Made by a program: the position numbers and the translations under genes. Shown piece by piece: positions 25,178 to 36,383 of a stretch of 50,138 nucleotides of DNA. Within the stretch, counting starts at the first letter, position 1; each line of letters begins with the position of its first letter. The notes under the pieces are model-generated. The model did not search any database and had not been told where the DNA came from. It saw only the letters and a list, made by a program, of their open reading frames with translations. Source of the DNA: Candidatus Kapaibacterium sp. (lineage in GTDB: Bacteria > Bacteroidota > Ignavibacteria > Kapaibacteriales > UBA2268). The stretch is taken from positions 1-50,138 of the forward strand of contig JAPLFL010000120.1 in assembly GCA_026390695.1 (NCBI GenBank), given 5' to 3'.

Positions 25178-27122
25178 AATTTTCTAAAATACTGGAATTG
25201 ATTGCTATATCTTGCTCGTTTAAATTATATTTTCCTATTAAATCAATTACTTTTGAAGCTATTCCTTTGCTGTCCAGCAGCAATTCTTCATAAAGTTGAG
25301 CTTGCGTTGCATGCTCTATTGTATGGTGGATACCATGTAGTAAAAATTGATTTTTATAATTCTTATTAGCTGCATATTCGAGAACAGCAGAGCCAAAACC
25401 ACCGTTTACAAAACCATCTTCGATTGTGATTATCTTTTCAAACTTAATGCAAATATAATCAATCATCTTTTCATCAATAGGTTTGACGAATCGAGCATTA
25501 ATAATCTCGGCTTCTATTCCTTGTTCTGATAATATTTCAGCAGCTAATTGAGACTCATAAACCGTTTTGCCAATGGCTAAAATTGCAACATCGGTACCTT
25601 TTCTGAGAATTTCAGCTTTGCCCAATTCTATTAATCTGAATTGTTCTATTTGTGTTCCTGATGATTTTCCTCGAGGGTAGCGTATCGCAACAGGTGAGTG
25701 AGTATAATAAAATATTGCTGAATAAAGCATATTACGTAGTTCCTGACGGTCTTTGGGAGCCATGACTACCATATTCGGGATAGTTCTTAGGTAAGCAAGA
25801 TCCATAAACCCGTGATGGGTTGCTCCGTCTTCTCCAACTACTCCAGCACGGTCGATTGCAAAAACAACATGAAGATTCTGAAGGGCACAATCATGGAAAA
25901 TATTGTCATAAGCACGTTGTAAAAAGGATGAATATATTGCAACAACAGGAATGATTCCTTCGGTTGCAAGACCAGCAGAGAATGTTACAGCATGTCCTTC
26001 TGCAATTCCAACATCAATAACTCTATCGGGCATTTCTTTTTTCAAAATATCCAGTCCCGTTCCATCACTCATAGCTGCTGTGACAGCAACAATTTTGGAA
26101 TTCATCTGGCAAAGCTCAACCATTGCCTCTCCGAAAACGTCTTGATATAATGGGACTTTATCTTCATTTTTAACAGGGAATAGTGACTGGCCGGTCGATT
26201 TATCAATTTTCCCAACTGCATGCAGAAAGAACTGATCCTCTTCTGCAAGTTGGTAGCCCTTGCCCTTTTGAGTCATTATGTGCAGGAATATCGGGCCTTT
26301 CATATTTCGTATAACACGAAAGACCTTCACGAGCTTGTGTACGTTGTTTCCATTGATTGGACCAAAGTATTTGAATCCAAGAGCCTCAAATAAACTACCC
26401 GGTGTAACTATGGCTTTCACGCCATCTTCCAGTTTGGCAGCGAGTCTTCGGATTCTATCTCCTATATTATCAAATTTACCGGTCATGTCCCAAATATTGT
26501 TTCTTAGCTTCTGGACGCTCTCTTTAGTGTATAGCTCATTAAAATAATTGGAGAATGAAGATACATTTTTTGAGATTGATACATTATTGTCATTCAGAAT
26601 AACTGTAATATCACGATTTTGAAACCCGCAATTGTTCATAGCTTCATAGGCAAGACCGCATGTCATGGCTCCATCTCCGATGATAGAAACAACACGAAAA
26701 TCTTTTTTCAAAATATCTCTTGCTACTGCAATTCCCAATCCTGACGAAATACTTGTGCTGGCGTGACCGGCTCCAAATGCGTCGTATTCACTTTCTGACC
26801 GTTTAAGAAAACCCGATAAACCGCCTTTCTGGCGGATAGTTGATAATAAATCACGTCTGCCTGTTAGGATTTTATGCGGATATGCTTGATGACCGGTATC
26901 AAAAATAATTTTATCAAGCGGAGTGTTATAGACATAATGCAGAGCCACAGCAAGTTCTACAACTCCAAGCCCGGCTCCGAGATGACCACTTATTTTGGTT
27001 ATTGTATCTATCAGGTATTCTCTTATTTCAACGCATACTGCATCCAATGCAGTTTCCGGTAATATTCTAAGATCATCGGGTGAATCTATATCGAAAAGAT
27101 ATTTATATTTTGATTTATTCAT
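25161..27122 (-). CDS. dxs: 1-deoxy-D-xylulose-5-phosphate synthase
   Basis: This 653-aa thiamine-diphosphate enzyme condenses pyruvate with glyceraldehyde 3-phosphate at the head of the MEP isoprenoid pathway. Motifs are DTGHQAYPHKILTGR, the ThDP site GDGAMTCGLAYEAMNN, the GHASTSISSGLG block, AEGHAVTFSAGLA and DRAGVVGEDGATHHG. Its ATG overlaps by one base the stop of the upstream OmpA gene (TAATG), so the two are translationally coupled despite unrelated functions. Confidence 0.95.
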   Translation of the reverse strand: MNKSKYKYLFDIDSPDDLRILPETALDAVCVEIREYLIDTITKISGHLGAGLGVVELAVALHYVYNTPLDKIIFDTGHQAYPHKILTGRRDLLSTIRQKGGLSGFLKRSESEYDAFGAGHASTSISSGLGIAVARDILKKDFRVVSIIGDGAMTCGLAYEAMNNCGFQNRDITVILNDNNVSISKNVSSFSNYFNELYTKESVQKLRNNIWDMTGKFDNIGDRIRRLAAKLEDGVKAIVTPGSLFEALGFKYFGPINGNNVHKLVKVFRVIRNMKGPIFLHIMTQKGKGYQLAEEDQFFLHAVGKIDKSTGQSLFPVKNEDKVPLYQDVFGEAMVELCQMNSKIVAVTAAMSDGTGLDILKKEMPDRVIDVGIAEGHAVTFSAGLATEGIIPVVAIYSSFLQRAYDNIFHDCALQNLHVVFAIDRAGVVGEDGATHHGFMDLAYLRTIPNMVVMAPKDRQELRNMLYSAIFYYTHSPVAIRYPRGKSSGTQIEQFRLIELGKAEILRKGTDVAILAIGKTVYESQLAAEILSEQGIEAEIINARFVKPIDEKMIDYICIKFEKIITIEDGFVNGGFGSAVLEYAANKNYKNQFLLHGIHHTIEHATQAQLYEELLLDSKGIASKVIDLIGKYNLNEQDIAINSSILENSNELS

Positions 27123-29071
27123 TATTGCTTTGGTGTTTCTACAAAAATTTGAACAGTCCTCGAAAGTTGCCTTCCGATTGGTAGATCGTTATCAAAAATC
27201 ATTTCGCTCTCACCTATTCCATAAGTTTCGCATTTAGCAGATTTAATTTTTGAAGTAAGTGCATCTTTCACGGCTTTGGCACGCCGTTCAGCAAGATTTT
27301 TATTATAGGAATCATCACCTATTCTATCAGTAAATCCATAAATATGGATAACTGAATTAAATTTAATTTCAGGTATTATAAATTTCTCAATTATTTCCAT
27401 GTCTGCATCGGAGATTTCAGATTTATCAAAATCAAATTGAACAAGGCTAAATTTGCAGACTACAAGATCAGGTTTTTCTTCAACAGCTTTTCTTGATGTA
27501 GAAATAAATTCAATTGGTACAGAGCCAGTCACTGTTTTATGCAATCCGGCAGAGTTTTCAACATATAAAGAATATTCGAGTGGAATCTCGCTTGGGGACA
27601 AATCGTTCGGATGTATAGCCCATTTAAAGGAAGAAGGAATGCCTCTTCCGGGTACTTTCTTCAGCGGGCGTGATCCTTGAAAAATTTCAAATTCATATCT
27701 TGAAATGGAATCGCTTGTATTTATATATGGAATAAAATCTACGAGATCTGGCATTGCAAGCGATTGTTTGTCCTTTGAAACCAAAATCGGTTCGAGAATC
27801 CTTCTTGTTTTACTTCTTATTTCAATTCTTCTGTTTTCTTCAATACCATCAGCTACAGAGGAACTTGAAGGGAATTGTGGAAGAGCACGACTCTCAGAAT
27901 TGATTCGCTCTGGTTTTATACCGAAATTCACAACAAGATAATTTTTAGCAAATTCAGCTCTTTTTGCCGATAATTCATCCGCATTTAACTCGCCCTTATT
28001 ATCTCTTGTACCTGTGATAGTAATTTCTGCGGATGGATTTTCGCGCATTCGTACTCCAACAATATTAAGAGTGTGCATATTAATTGTCATTGCATTGGCT
28101 TGTAATGCGCTGATTGAGTATTCGCCCGATTCAGCACCGCCCATAGTCAACTGACCTGATGCTGATGGGAATTCACTGCCTTCATCACAAAAAATGTATG
28201 GTATGAGTGGAAACATCTCCTTATATTGAACTTCATCAACTTTTATTCTTGTTAATTTCCCTGAATTGCCTTGATTATCAAAATATCTGACTTCCTTAAA
28301 TCCAGCATCAAGAAATGAATTTGTAATTACTGTGTCGCCCTTGAAGCCACTTTCATCTAATGAAAACAGTAATGATAAGGATAATCTGATTTGTGGAACA
28401 TTCCACGTTTTATAATCAGAAGATACATTATTGAATGGGAATCGAAAACCAAGCTCAGGAGCCAGTGCTAATGTATTGGATAGACGATAAACATAACCCA
28501 AACCTGCTGCAATTGCGATTCTGGTACTTGCATTTGATAGAGCAGCATTATTAGCTATTTTAATGTCAATTGGTATGTTAGGTTTTGTGTAATGTGCGGT
28601 TTGGGTGTAGCTCGGTGAAACGGGAATTCCGGTCTCAATGCCAGCTAAAAAGTAAAGATTTTTTAAAGGAAGAATATTATGAAATTGAATAGTGGGTGAT
28701 AATTCAATATAATTTAATTTGCTTTCAAAGGTATGAATGGAGACAGAATCTCCGGCTACATTCTGTGAATTACCGCTGAGAGAGCCAGATAGACCATTAT
28801 AACCAGCACGTAGAGATAAAACAAATTTGCCTGATAGCGGATAATTGAAAATTCCACCAGTATTCAAACCATAACTGTTAGCATTTAAATTAAATTTTGC
28901 TGAAGTATTAAAGTAGGGATTTAGTATCATATTAAATGATGGGCTATGCATATTCAGATTCAGTCCGGCATAAACACCGATTGAACTTGGCATTTGAGAA
29001 TCTTGAGATAGATTTTTTACCGGGTATAAAGCAAAAACTATCATTAATAAGAACAATTTCAATTTATTCAT
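27122..29071 (-). CDS. Outer-membrane protein with two OmpA-like domains
   Basis: This 649-aa protein has a signal peptide (1-22) and an N-terminal outer-membrane beta-barrel-like region (~30-235). A first OmpA-like segment lies at ~335-440 (ITITGTRDNKGELNADELSAKRA ... ENRRIEI), followed by a beta-rich linker. The C-terminal OmpA domain (~545-649) has FDFDKSEISDADM and a FTDRIGDDSYNKNLAERRA peptidoglycan-binding core. It probably links the outer membrane to peptidoglycan. The protein at 36384-38804 has the same architecture. Its stop overlaps the dxs start. Confidence 0.82.
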   Translation of the reverse strand: MNKLKLFLLMIVFALYPVKNLSQDSQMPSSIGVYAGLNLNMHSPSFNMILNPYFNTSAKFNLNANSYGLNTGGIFNYPLSGKFVLSLRAGYNGLSGSLSGNSQNVAGDSVSIHTFESKLNYIELSPTIQFHNILPLKNLYFLAGIETGIPVSPSYTQTAHYTKPNIPIDIKIANNAALSNASTRIAIAAGLGYVYRLSNTLALAPELGFRFPFNNVSSDYKTWNVPQIRLSLSLLFSLDESGFKGDTVITNSFLDAGFKEVRYFDNQGNSGKLTRIKVDEVQYKEMFPLIPYIFCDEGSEFPSASGQLTMGGAESGEYSISALQANAMTINMHTLNIVGVRMRENPSAEITITGTRDNKGELNADELSAKRAEFAKNYLVVNFGIKPERINSESRALPQFPSSSSVADGIEENRRIEIRSKTRRILEPILVSKDKQSLAMPDLVDFIPYINTSDSISRYEFEIFQGSRPLKKVPGRGIPSSFKWAIHPNDLSPSEIPLEYSLYVENSAGLHKTVTGSVPIEFISTSRKAVEEKPDLVVCKFSLVQFDFDKSEISDADMEIIEKFIIPEIKFNSVIHIYGFTDRIGDDSYNKNLAERRAKAVKDALTSKIKSAKCETYGIGESEMIFDNDLPIGRQLSRTVQIFVETPKQ

Positions 29072-29279
29072 TTTTTCCCCTGAGTTTGCTGCAAAAACAT
29101 AAGGTGTAAAGAAGAATAAAGAGCATGAATATTTTAATTATTTCTTCATAAATGAGATCAGTTCATTTAAATATTAGATAAATATATTAAAATCTTTGTT
29201 CATCTTGATAATTTTAATTAATATTACTGTTTTAAATTATTAAGTTTTTTAAATCTTTTTGTAAGGAATCAGCAAGGGT

Positions 29280-30647
29280 ATGAGGGTAATGAAATTCGGA
29301 GGTACATCTGTACAAAATGATGAAGCAATTCGCAGAGTTATATCCATTATTAACAATCGAAAAGCCAAAGCAGTTATCGTTGTTTCTGCTTTTGCAACCA
29401 TAACAAATAAACTTGTTGAAATAATAAACTGCCTCAAAAAAAATAATTACATTAGCGTTAAAGCACATTTAGATTATATTTTTACCAAACACTTGGATGT
29501 TGCCTCCAAACTCGGCTTGGGAAGCGATGTTGATAATTTATTAAATGAAAAGCGTGATGAAATCGAACGTTTGACTTATGCTTTGAATATTTTGGGTGAA
29601 GTAAGCCCCAAATCTACCGATACAATTTTAAGTTTCGGCGAAATTTTATCTTCAAAAATAATTTATCATGCTTTTTTGAATGAAGGCTTCAAAATAAAAT
29701 ATGTTGATGCACGCGATATAATAAGAACAGATGCCAACTTTACAGAAGCCAATGTAATTTTTGATACGACAAATGAACTTATCATCAATAACTGCAAAGA
29801 TGATTTTGAAAATTATCAGTTGATTCTAACAGCTGGATTTATTGCCTCTGATGAGAATAAATCAACAACTACTCTCGGCCGTGGCGGTTCCGATTATTCA
29901 GCGGCATTAATAGCCTCGGCTTTGGATGCAGAAAGACTTGAAATATGGACTGATGTTAATGGTATAATGACTTGTGACCCGAGAATAATTCCACAAGCGA
30001 AATTGGTCAAAATGCTATCTTATACCGAAGCTTCGGAACTTGCATATTTCGGGGCAAAAGTGCTTCATCCTAAGACCATCTATCCGGCAGTGGAAAAACA
30101 AATTCCGGTTTATGTTTTAAATACATTTAATCCTGAAAATAATGGTTCCGAAATAATAAACTTACATGGAAATAAGAAAATATTAAAAGCGATTGCCTTC
30201 AGGCGCGGCGTTTCGGTTATCAATATACAATCAAATAAAATGCTTGGAGCTTATGGTTTTTTAAGCAAAGTTTTTGAAATTTTCAGATTAAATGAAACTT
30301 CAGTAGATTTAATCACTACTTCCGAAGTTTCAATTTCATTGACTATTGACGATAATTCAAAATTAAATAAGATAATCAACGACCTGAGGGAGTTTGCAAC
30401 TATAATTTTACTTGAAAATCAGGCTATAATCTGCATTGTTGGCGAAGGGATAAAGAATACATCTGGAATTTCAGCAAGATTCTTTCAAGCTCTTTCTGAT
30501 ATAAATATATCCATGGTTAGTATAGGTGCGTCTGAGGTGAATATCAGTATTGCGCTTGCAGAGCGTGATTTGGATAAATCAGTGCGTTTACTTCATAAAG
30601 AATTTTTTGAAAATTATATTGATGAAGAATACTTTTCATCGATTTAA
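29280..30647 (+). CDS. lysC: Aspartate kinase
   Basis: This 455-aa enzyme phosphorylates aspartate, opening synthesis of Lys, Thr, Met and diaminopimelate. The catalytic N-terminus reads MKFGGTSVQN, with GRGGSDYSAALIAS and WTDVNGIMTCDPR following. Two ACT-type segments occupy ~315-455 (e.g. SVDLITTSEVSISLTID), so allosteric control is likely. It is the monofunctional form with no homoserine dehydrogenase part. The ATG is preceded by AAGGA at suitable spacing; a second Met at codon 4 is possible. It is divergent from the OmpA gene. Confidence 0.92.
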   Translation: MRVMKFGGTSVQNDEAIRRVISIINNRKAKAVIVVSAFATITNKLVEIINCLKKNNYISVKAHLDYIFTKHLDVASKLGLGSDVDNLLNEKRDEIERLTYALNILGEVSPKSTDTILSFGEILSSKIIYHAFLNEGFKIKYVDARDIIRTDANFTEANVIFDTTNELIINNCKDDFENYQLILTAGFIASDENKSTTTLGRGGSDYSAALIASALDAERLEIWTDVNGIMTCDPRIIPQAKLVKMLSYTEASELAYFGAKVLHPKTIYPAVEKQIPVYVLNTFNPENNGSEIINLHGNKKILKAIAFRRGVSVINIQSNKMLGAYGFLSKVFEIFRLNETSVDLITTSEVSISLTIDDNSKLNKIINDLREFATIILLENQAIICIVGEGIKNTSGISARFFQALSDINISMVSIGASEVNISIALAERDLDKSVRLLHKEFFENYIDEEYFSSI

Positions 30648-30698
30648 TTAATTGGTGGTTTTTAAATAGAGAATAAAATATTATATAGGGAGAATATT

Positions 30699-33600
30699 AT
30701 GAAAAATTTGCTTACTGCTGTTTTTCTTCTGATTACAATACATTTTTCAATTTATGCAAATAATGAGCATAATGAAAAAATGTTAGCTCAGTCAACAGCT
30801 TCTTTTCTTAAAAATAACGGTCAGTGGAAATCGGATGTACTCTATACAACATGTTTCCCAGGGCTAAATTTCAGAATAGAACCAGATGGAATCTATTTTG
30901 ATAAATATGAGGCAAGTTTCGATTCTTTCGGCAATCCTGAAAGGCTTACAGGAATTGTTTTAAAAATGGAATTTGTTGGTGGAAATAAAATTTTGAATAC
31001 ATATCCAAAGTATGAGCAAAAAACCAAGTATAATTTCATCAATGGTAAGGACAGACATTCATCTGCTGCTGTTGCGTATAATGAAGTTTTATTAGCTGAT
31101 ATTTATGATGGGATTGATGCCCGATTTTATTTTGAAAATGGTCAAATCAGATATGATTTGATCGTAAATCCGGGATCGGATCCTTCGAGAATTAAGATCA
31201 AATTTGATGGAGCGGATAATATTGCAATTAACCCTCAAGGCAATTTGATAATTAATACAGGAAATGGAGAATTCGAGCATAGGGATTTAAAATCATATCA
31301 AATGGCTGATGCCAAAAAACAATTTTTAGCATCTTGTTTTATTCGGAAATCTGCATTGGAAGTCGGCTTTGAAGTTTCTGGATATAATAAAAACTTACCC
31401 TTGATAATTGATCCGCTCATCTATTCTATTTACTTCGGTGGCGGAATTAATTTATTTCCGGTAACTGATTATAAATCGGGTGTGGATGCGGCTAAATCCA
31501 TGGCAATTGATGACCAGGGAAATGTTTATGTTGCAGGATTGACCTCAGTATCTACCGATTTTCCTACTACTACTGGTGTTTATTCCAAAACCTACAATAA
31601 TGGAGATTTTGACGCTTTTGTTGCTAAAATAGATGCGAGCGGTAATAGAGTTTGGTGTACTTATCTTGGCGGAGATAGTACCGATGTTGCGCTGTCAATT
31701 GCTGTAGATGCAACTTATAATGTTTATGTCGCCGGCATGACAAAATCAGCAAACTTTCCGACAACAGCAGGTGTATGGAAAAGAACTTATGCAGGCACAT
31801 CTATGGGATTCATCAGTAAAATTAATCCCTCAGGAACAGCTCTGGTATTTTCAACATATCTCGGAGCAACCGGTGGATCGACCCAGTGTAATTCAATCAC
31901 GGTTGACGGTGGCAATAAAATTATAGTCGGTGGACTGACTACTTCCACTTCATTTGAGACAACACCAAATGCTGCACAAAAAACTTATTCAGGCTCTCTG
32001 TTAAAGAGTGAGGGCTTTGTTACAAAACTTAATAACGTTGGAGATGCTCTGGTAGGCTCTACTTTCTTAGGTGGTCTGGGTACTGACGTGGTGTATGGAG
32101 TTAAACTTGATGCTTTAAATAATGTGTATGTAACCGGAGTGACAGATAGTACAGGCTTCCCATTTTCAGGCAGTGCTTATCAAAAAACAGTTAAGGGTGG
32201 TTCTGATTGCTTTGTTGCCAAATTAAATGCAGCACTTTCGTCGATAATCTTTGCGACTGCCGTAGGTGGAACAGGTGATGATATTGGATACGCTATTGAT
32301 ATTGATGATACTGGAGACGCTTATATAACAGGAAAAACAACATCGAGCAATTATCCCGTAAAAAATGCAGCCATTGGTACTCTTGGTGGTGGTTACGATG
32401 GTTTTGTCACCAAGGTTAAAGCTGATGGTACCGATATTCTTTATTCCTCATATCTTGGTGGTAAAGCAAATGATTTCGGCGCTTCTATTGCAGTTAATCA
32501 AGCTAATGAAGCATATATTGCCGGAACAACCCTCTCGGATAATTTCCCTGTAACCCTCGGAGCACTTTATCCCAAATATGACGGATATACAATTCCAGCA
32601 CAATTGGCCGTAAACATGGCAGGCCTTCAGGCTTTCGGTATTGATGTTGAGGGTGGAAGCGGGTTTATAACAAAAATGTCCTCAGACGGATTGACTCTAT
32701 CATATTCTTCATATTTGAAAAATAATGTATCTACATATTATACAATTCCATACGATTTGGCAATTGATGATAGCGGTTATGTTTATACTGCCGGTTACGG
32801 CATTGGTACGGATCTATCACAAACTATTCGGTCATTTGATGTCTATGCAACAAAATTTGCCCTACAACTTACCGTTGATACAATAAAAAATATCAAAATA
32901 TGTAATGGTAAGTCATTTAATCTGACTTTTCAGAAACATACGGCTTTCATTACCGGTAATACATTCACCGCTGAACTTTCCGATGCCAAAGGCAGTTTTG
33001 CCAGTCCTGTTACAATAGGCACTCAGTCTAATCAAACTTCAAATACTATTACTTGCACAATTCCGCCGAATACTGTGGCAGATACAAGTTATAGAATTAG
33101 AATAAAGGCTTCAAATCCAGCTATAACTTCCGATAATAATGGAGCCAATATTACAATTTATGACACTCCTAAACCATTAATAAACGGCCCTTTTACTGTT
33201 TGTGAAAATTCAACAATTGTTTACTTCGCAAATGATTCAACGAATTTGAATTCCCAATGGCAGGTTTTGTCAGGTGGTACGATTGTCGGCTCGGCAACTA
33301 ATAACAGCGTATCTGTTCAATGGTCAAACAAAGAGCCTGCAAAGCTGCGTTTGACTCAAACAAATAAAACAACCTCTTGCGATGGTTTACTGGAAAAAGA
33401 TATAAAAATTTGGAATCCTAAATATGCTGCTTCAGCCGAAGTGGATTTTGGTGAAATTATTCGTGATGTAGGCACATTAAAATCAAGTTCTTTTACTATT
33501 AAAAATGCTTCAGCAAATGTTGATACTTCTTTCATTCAATCAATTACAATTGCTAATAATCAGGGCACAATCTTCAAACCAAAAGCCAGTGTGGGCGATA

Positions 33601-36371
33601 AAGTTTTAATTAATAATACTGTAAGTTTCCCGATTGATTGCGATATTACTCAAGTGCCTGTGGGGCCGCTGACTGGGCAGATGTATATCCTGATGGGACC
33701 ATGCGGCGATAGCATTAAAATAAATTTGAAAGCTCAGGTAACTGAAGTTCATACTTCTCAGCCACCTTCACCGAATCTTGGCGAGATACTCCTGGATTCT
33801 TCTGAAACTGCTGATATTAACCTACAAAATACTGGCTCGACTTTAATCGTTATTGATGCAATTACAGTTCCGGAGCCATTCACGGTTACAAATACGCAAT
33901 TCCCATTACCGGCAACGATTATTCCGGGGCAATCTATAAATTGTACAATAAAAGGAGTGCCAAATACTCCAGGAATTAACAAAGTAAATCTTACAATGAC
34001 CACCAGTGTTCCTGTTGTGACAACCGTTACCGTGCAATGTGTAATCTTTGGAGCACAACCTTTGGTGGAAGTTGCAAATGTCGAATTGGGTACTGTTATA
34101 ATTAACTCTTCAAGAACTGATACAATTAAATTCCATAATTCAGGAAATGTCCCCGTCGTATTTAACAAAATAAATTATAACCCAATTGATGTTTCAACCG
34201 ACTTTACTCTTCCGACAGGATCTGCCGGAATTACAATATATCCTAAGCAGACTTATTTCTTGCCTGTTACATTCAAGCCATCAAGTTTAGGAATGAAAAA
34301 AGCTAATCTATCGGTTGAGTGGTCTTATCAGGGAAAGACAACTCTCAACAGAGCTGATCCGATTGAAATAAACGGATATGGAGGCGGTGACGGAAATCTT
34401 GTTTTCTCAAAAAACTTTATTGATTTTGGTACAGTTCAAGTTTCCGATTCAAGTGCAGAGTTTGCATATACTGTTACAAACAAAGGCAATGCTGCAGTTA
34501 CAATATCAAATATTGCTATCACACCATCGAACAGAAAAAATAATGTACGTGTTATAAATAAAACTGAACTTGTAGGTTCAAATCTTGAAATTAATCAAAC
34601 AAAAACAATAAAGCTTAAATATTTTCCTTCCGTGGCTGATACAATCAAGGGAAATATCATGTTAATTAGTGACGTAGGATCGGTACCAGTTAATTATTTA
34701 GCTATCGGTGGTGGGAAAGCTTCATTTAGCCTCACTCCAAATTTGATGGATGAAGCAATTCTTGGAGATAGTTCAGAAACTGAAATTACAGTTACAAATA
34801 ATAGCACTCAAGCTGACAGGATAGTAAGGATTTATGCAAGTCCGGCTGCTGAATTCCGGGTAAAAAATGAATTTGTCAATGCACAACTTAATGTTGGAAA
34901 ATTTGTGCGCGATACTGTGATATTCAAACCAAGTGCAGGTGGTAAGCGAAATGGTAATATAATAATAGAAACTGCAAGTTCGGGAACTTTCTCGAATAAT
35001 GCAGTAAATGGTAATTCAATTGATCCTGCTGGAAAAACGATAATTGTAAAATCTATTAACTACGGCAAAGTTCCCCTGACGACCAATAAAGTTTTAAATA
35101 TGACTATACGAAATGTGTCCAAAAATGGTGTGATTATCAATTCAGTAAGTATAAATCAAGAAATTTCAGGCGAATTTAAACAAGATAATTTATTTAATAA
35201 TGTTACTCTTACAGCAGGTCAAATTTCTTCATTTTCTACAACTTTTGAACCCAAAAAACAAGGGGATCGTAAAGCCACAATCGACGTTTTTTATAGTGGG
35301 ACAACTGAATCGGGAAATTTAGCAGGATATGGAAGTCCACTTTATGTAACTACTGCTGATTTTGGTATTGTCAGGAAAAATGGAAAATCTTTATCAACCG
35401 CATTAGTGATTAATAATGGTGCTGACCCCGATACTCTTGTTTCTGCTGCAATAACTTCAAGCAATTCAGGAGCTTTTTATTTAAATTCCAATCTTGATAT
35501 TAATACAAGTAAATTAATATTAAGAAGCCATGATACGCTTGCAATTCCAATTTATTGTAATCCTAACGTTGAGGATTCTTTAAAAGGAACTATTCAAGTA
35601 ATATCCAGAAAAGATGATGCAAGTGCAAAGTTATTAGCCAAGTCGAGAACTTTATTCCCAGACGATATGGCAGGCACTTTATCGATTTATGCTAATCCGG
35701 GCGAAGCTGCACCAAACGAAATGGTTGTTTTAACCGGTTCAATTAAACAAATACAAAATCTTTACCATCATGGTAATCAAAGTTTTGAAGCCTGGGTTAG
35801 ATTTGATAAAAATATCCTATATCCTTATGTTAACCTAACTAACCAGAACGCTTCTTCAAATGTTACTGATTATTTAAGGAGAGTATTTATCACAGGTGTA
35901 TGGAGAGGTGATGATTCAACTGTCTTTACGCTGCCCTGCTCGGTAATGCTTGCTGATACGGATGTAACTTCAATCGTCGTCGAAAAATTTACATGGAAAG
36001 ATTCATGGAATAAAACTTTAGTCGAAATTGCCGATAATCAGGATTTCAAAGTAAAAATTTGTACTGTCGGTGGAAAAAGGCTTATTTACGTTCCGGGTAG
36101 AAAAACATCAGGTTCGGCTATCATAATGGTAAAGCCAAGTCCTGTATCTTCGGAAGCCGTAATTGAATATCTTACAAACGAGAAGGGAGTTGCTGAAATT
36201 TACCTCATTGATATATTCGGTAATAAAGTTTGTACACTTGTTAATGAGACGGTAGAAGCTGGCTCACATTCAAGTCCGCTGATTATGGGGGATATACCTG
36301 ATGGTACATATAATCTGATCCTATGCATCGGAACGGAAAGCAGTTCACGTAAAGTTCAAGTAATTAAATAA
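30699..36371 (+). CDS. Giant SBBP beta-propeller / choice-of-anchor-D protein with T9SS sorting domain
   Basis: This 1890-aa exported protein has a signal peptide (1-20), an N-terminal NNGQWKSDVLY domain (~36-240), a string of SBBP propeller repeats with FVAKI/FPTT signatures (~260-720) and an Ig/PKD-like region (~740-910). A long run of ~90-residue ASH/choice-of-anchor-D-like beta domains follows (~915-1660, e.g. VELGTVIINSSRTDTI and DFGTVQVSDSSAEF). A T9SS type A sorting domain ends it (~1810-1890, SSEAVIEYLTNEKGVAEIYL). It should be exported by T9SS to the surface. Its start has a GGGAG site. The double-OmpA gene follows 12 nt later, so they form an operon. Confidence 0.88.
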   Translation: MKNLLTAVFLLITIHFSIYANNEHNEKMLAQSTASFLKNNGQWKSDVLYTTCFPGLNFRIEPDGIYFDKYEASFDSFGNPERLTGIVLKMEFVGGNKILNTYPKYEQKTKYNFINGKDRHSSAAVAYNEVLLADIYDGIDARFYFENGQIRYDLIVNPGSDPSRIKIKFDGADNIAINPQGNLIINTGNGEFEHRDLKSYQMADAKKQFLASCFIRKSALEVGFEVSGYNKNLPLIIDPLIYSIYFGGGINLFPVTDYKSGVDAAKSMAIDDQGNVYVAGLTSVSTDFPTTTGVYSKTYNNGDFDAFVAKIDASGNRVWCTYLGGDSTDVALSIAVDATYNVYVAGMTKSANFPTTAGVWKRTYAGTSMGFISKINPSGTALVFSTYLGATGGSTQCNSITVDGGNKIIVGGLTTSTSFETTPNAAQKTYSGSLLKSEGFVTKLNNVGDALVGSTFLGGLGTDVVYGVKLDALNNVYVTGVTDSTGFPFSGSAYQKTVKGGSDCFVAKLNAALSSIIFATAVGGTGDDIGYAIDIDDTGDAYITGKTTSSNYPVKNAAIGTLGGGYDGFVTKVKADGTDILYSSYLGGKANDFGASIAVNQANEAYIAGTTLSDNFPVTLGALYPKYDGYTIPAQLAVNMAGLQAFGIDVEGGSGFITKMSSDGLTLSYSSYLKNNVSTYYTIPYDLAIDDSGYVYTAGYGIGTDLSQTIRSFDVYATKFALQLTVDTIKNIKICNGKSFNLTFQKHTAFITGNTFTAELSDAKGSFASPVTIGTQSNQTSNTITCTIPPNTVADTSYRIRIKASNPAITSDNNGANITIYDTPKPLINGPFTVCENSTIVYFANDSTNLNSQWQVLSGGTIVGSATNNSVSVQWSNKEPAKLRLTQTNKTTSCDGLLEKDIKIWNPKYAASAEVDFGEIIRDVGTLKSSSFTIKNASANVDTSFIQSITIANNQGTIFKPKASVGDKVLINNTVSFPIDCDITQVPVGPLTGQMYILMGPCGDSIKINLKAQVTEVHTSQPPSPNLGEILLDSSETADINLQNTGSTLIVIDAITVPEPFTVTNTQFPLPATIIPGQSINCTIKGVPNTPGINKVNLTMTTSVPVVTTVTVQCVIFGAQPLVEVANVELGTVIINSSRTDTIKFHNSGNVPVVFNKINYNPIDVSTDFTLPTGSAGITIYPKQTYFLPVTFKPSSLGMKKANLSVEWSYQGKTTLNRADPIEINGYGGGDGNLVFSKNFIDFGTVQVSDSSAEFAYTVTNKGNAAVTISNIAITPSNRKNNVRVINKTELVGSNLEINQTKTIKLKYFPSVADTIKGNIMLISDVGSVPVNYLAIGGGKASFSLTPNLMDEAILGDSSETEITVTNNSTQADRIVRIYASPAAEFRVKNEFVNAQLNVGKFVRDTVIFKPSAGGKRNGNIIIETASSGTFSNNAVNGNSIDPAGKTIIVKSINYGKVPLTTNKVLNMTIRNVSKNGVIINSVSINQEISGEFKQDNLFNNVTLTAGQISSFSTTFEPKKQGDRKATIDVFYSGTTESGNLAGYGSPLYVTTADFGIVRKNGKSLSTALVINNGADPDTLVSAAITSSNSGAFYLNSNLDINTSKLILRSHDTLAIPIYCNPNVEDSLKGTIQVISRKDDASAKLLAKSRTLFPDDMAGTLSIYANPGEAAPNEMVVLTGSIKQIQNLYHHGNQSFEAWVRFDKNILYPYVNLTNQNASSNVTDYLRRVFITGVWRGDDSTVFTLPCSVMLADTDVTSIVVEKFTWKDSWNKTLVEIADNQDFKVKICTVGGKRLIYVPGRKTSGSAIIMVKPSPVSSEAVIEYLTNEKGVAEIYLIDIFGNKVCTLVNETVEAGSHSSPLIMGDIPDGTYNLILCIGTESSSRKVQVIK

Positions 36372-36383
36372 GGGAGGATAATA

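Noticed and set aside
33758-34168. 136-codon minus-strand ORF inside the giant propeller gene
   Set aside because: It is a shadow of the repeated Thr/Val-rich beta domains on the coding strand.
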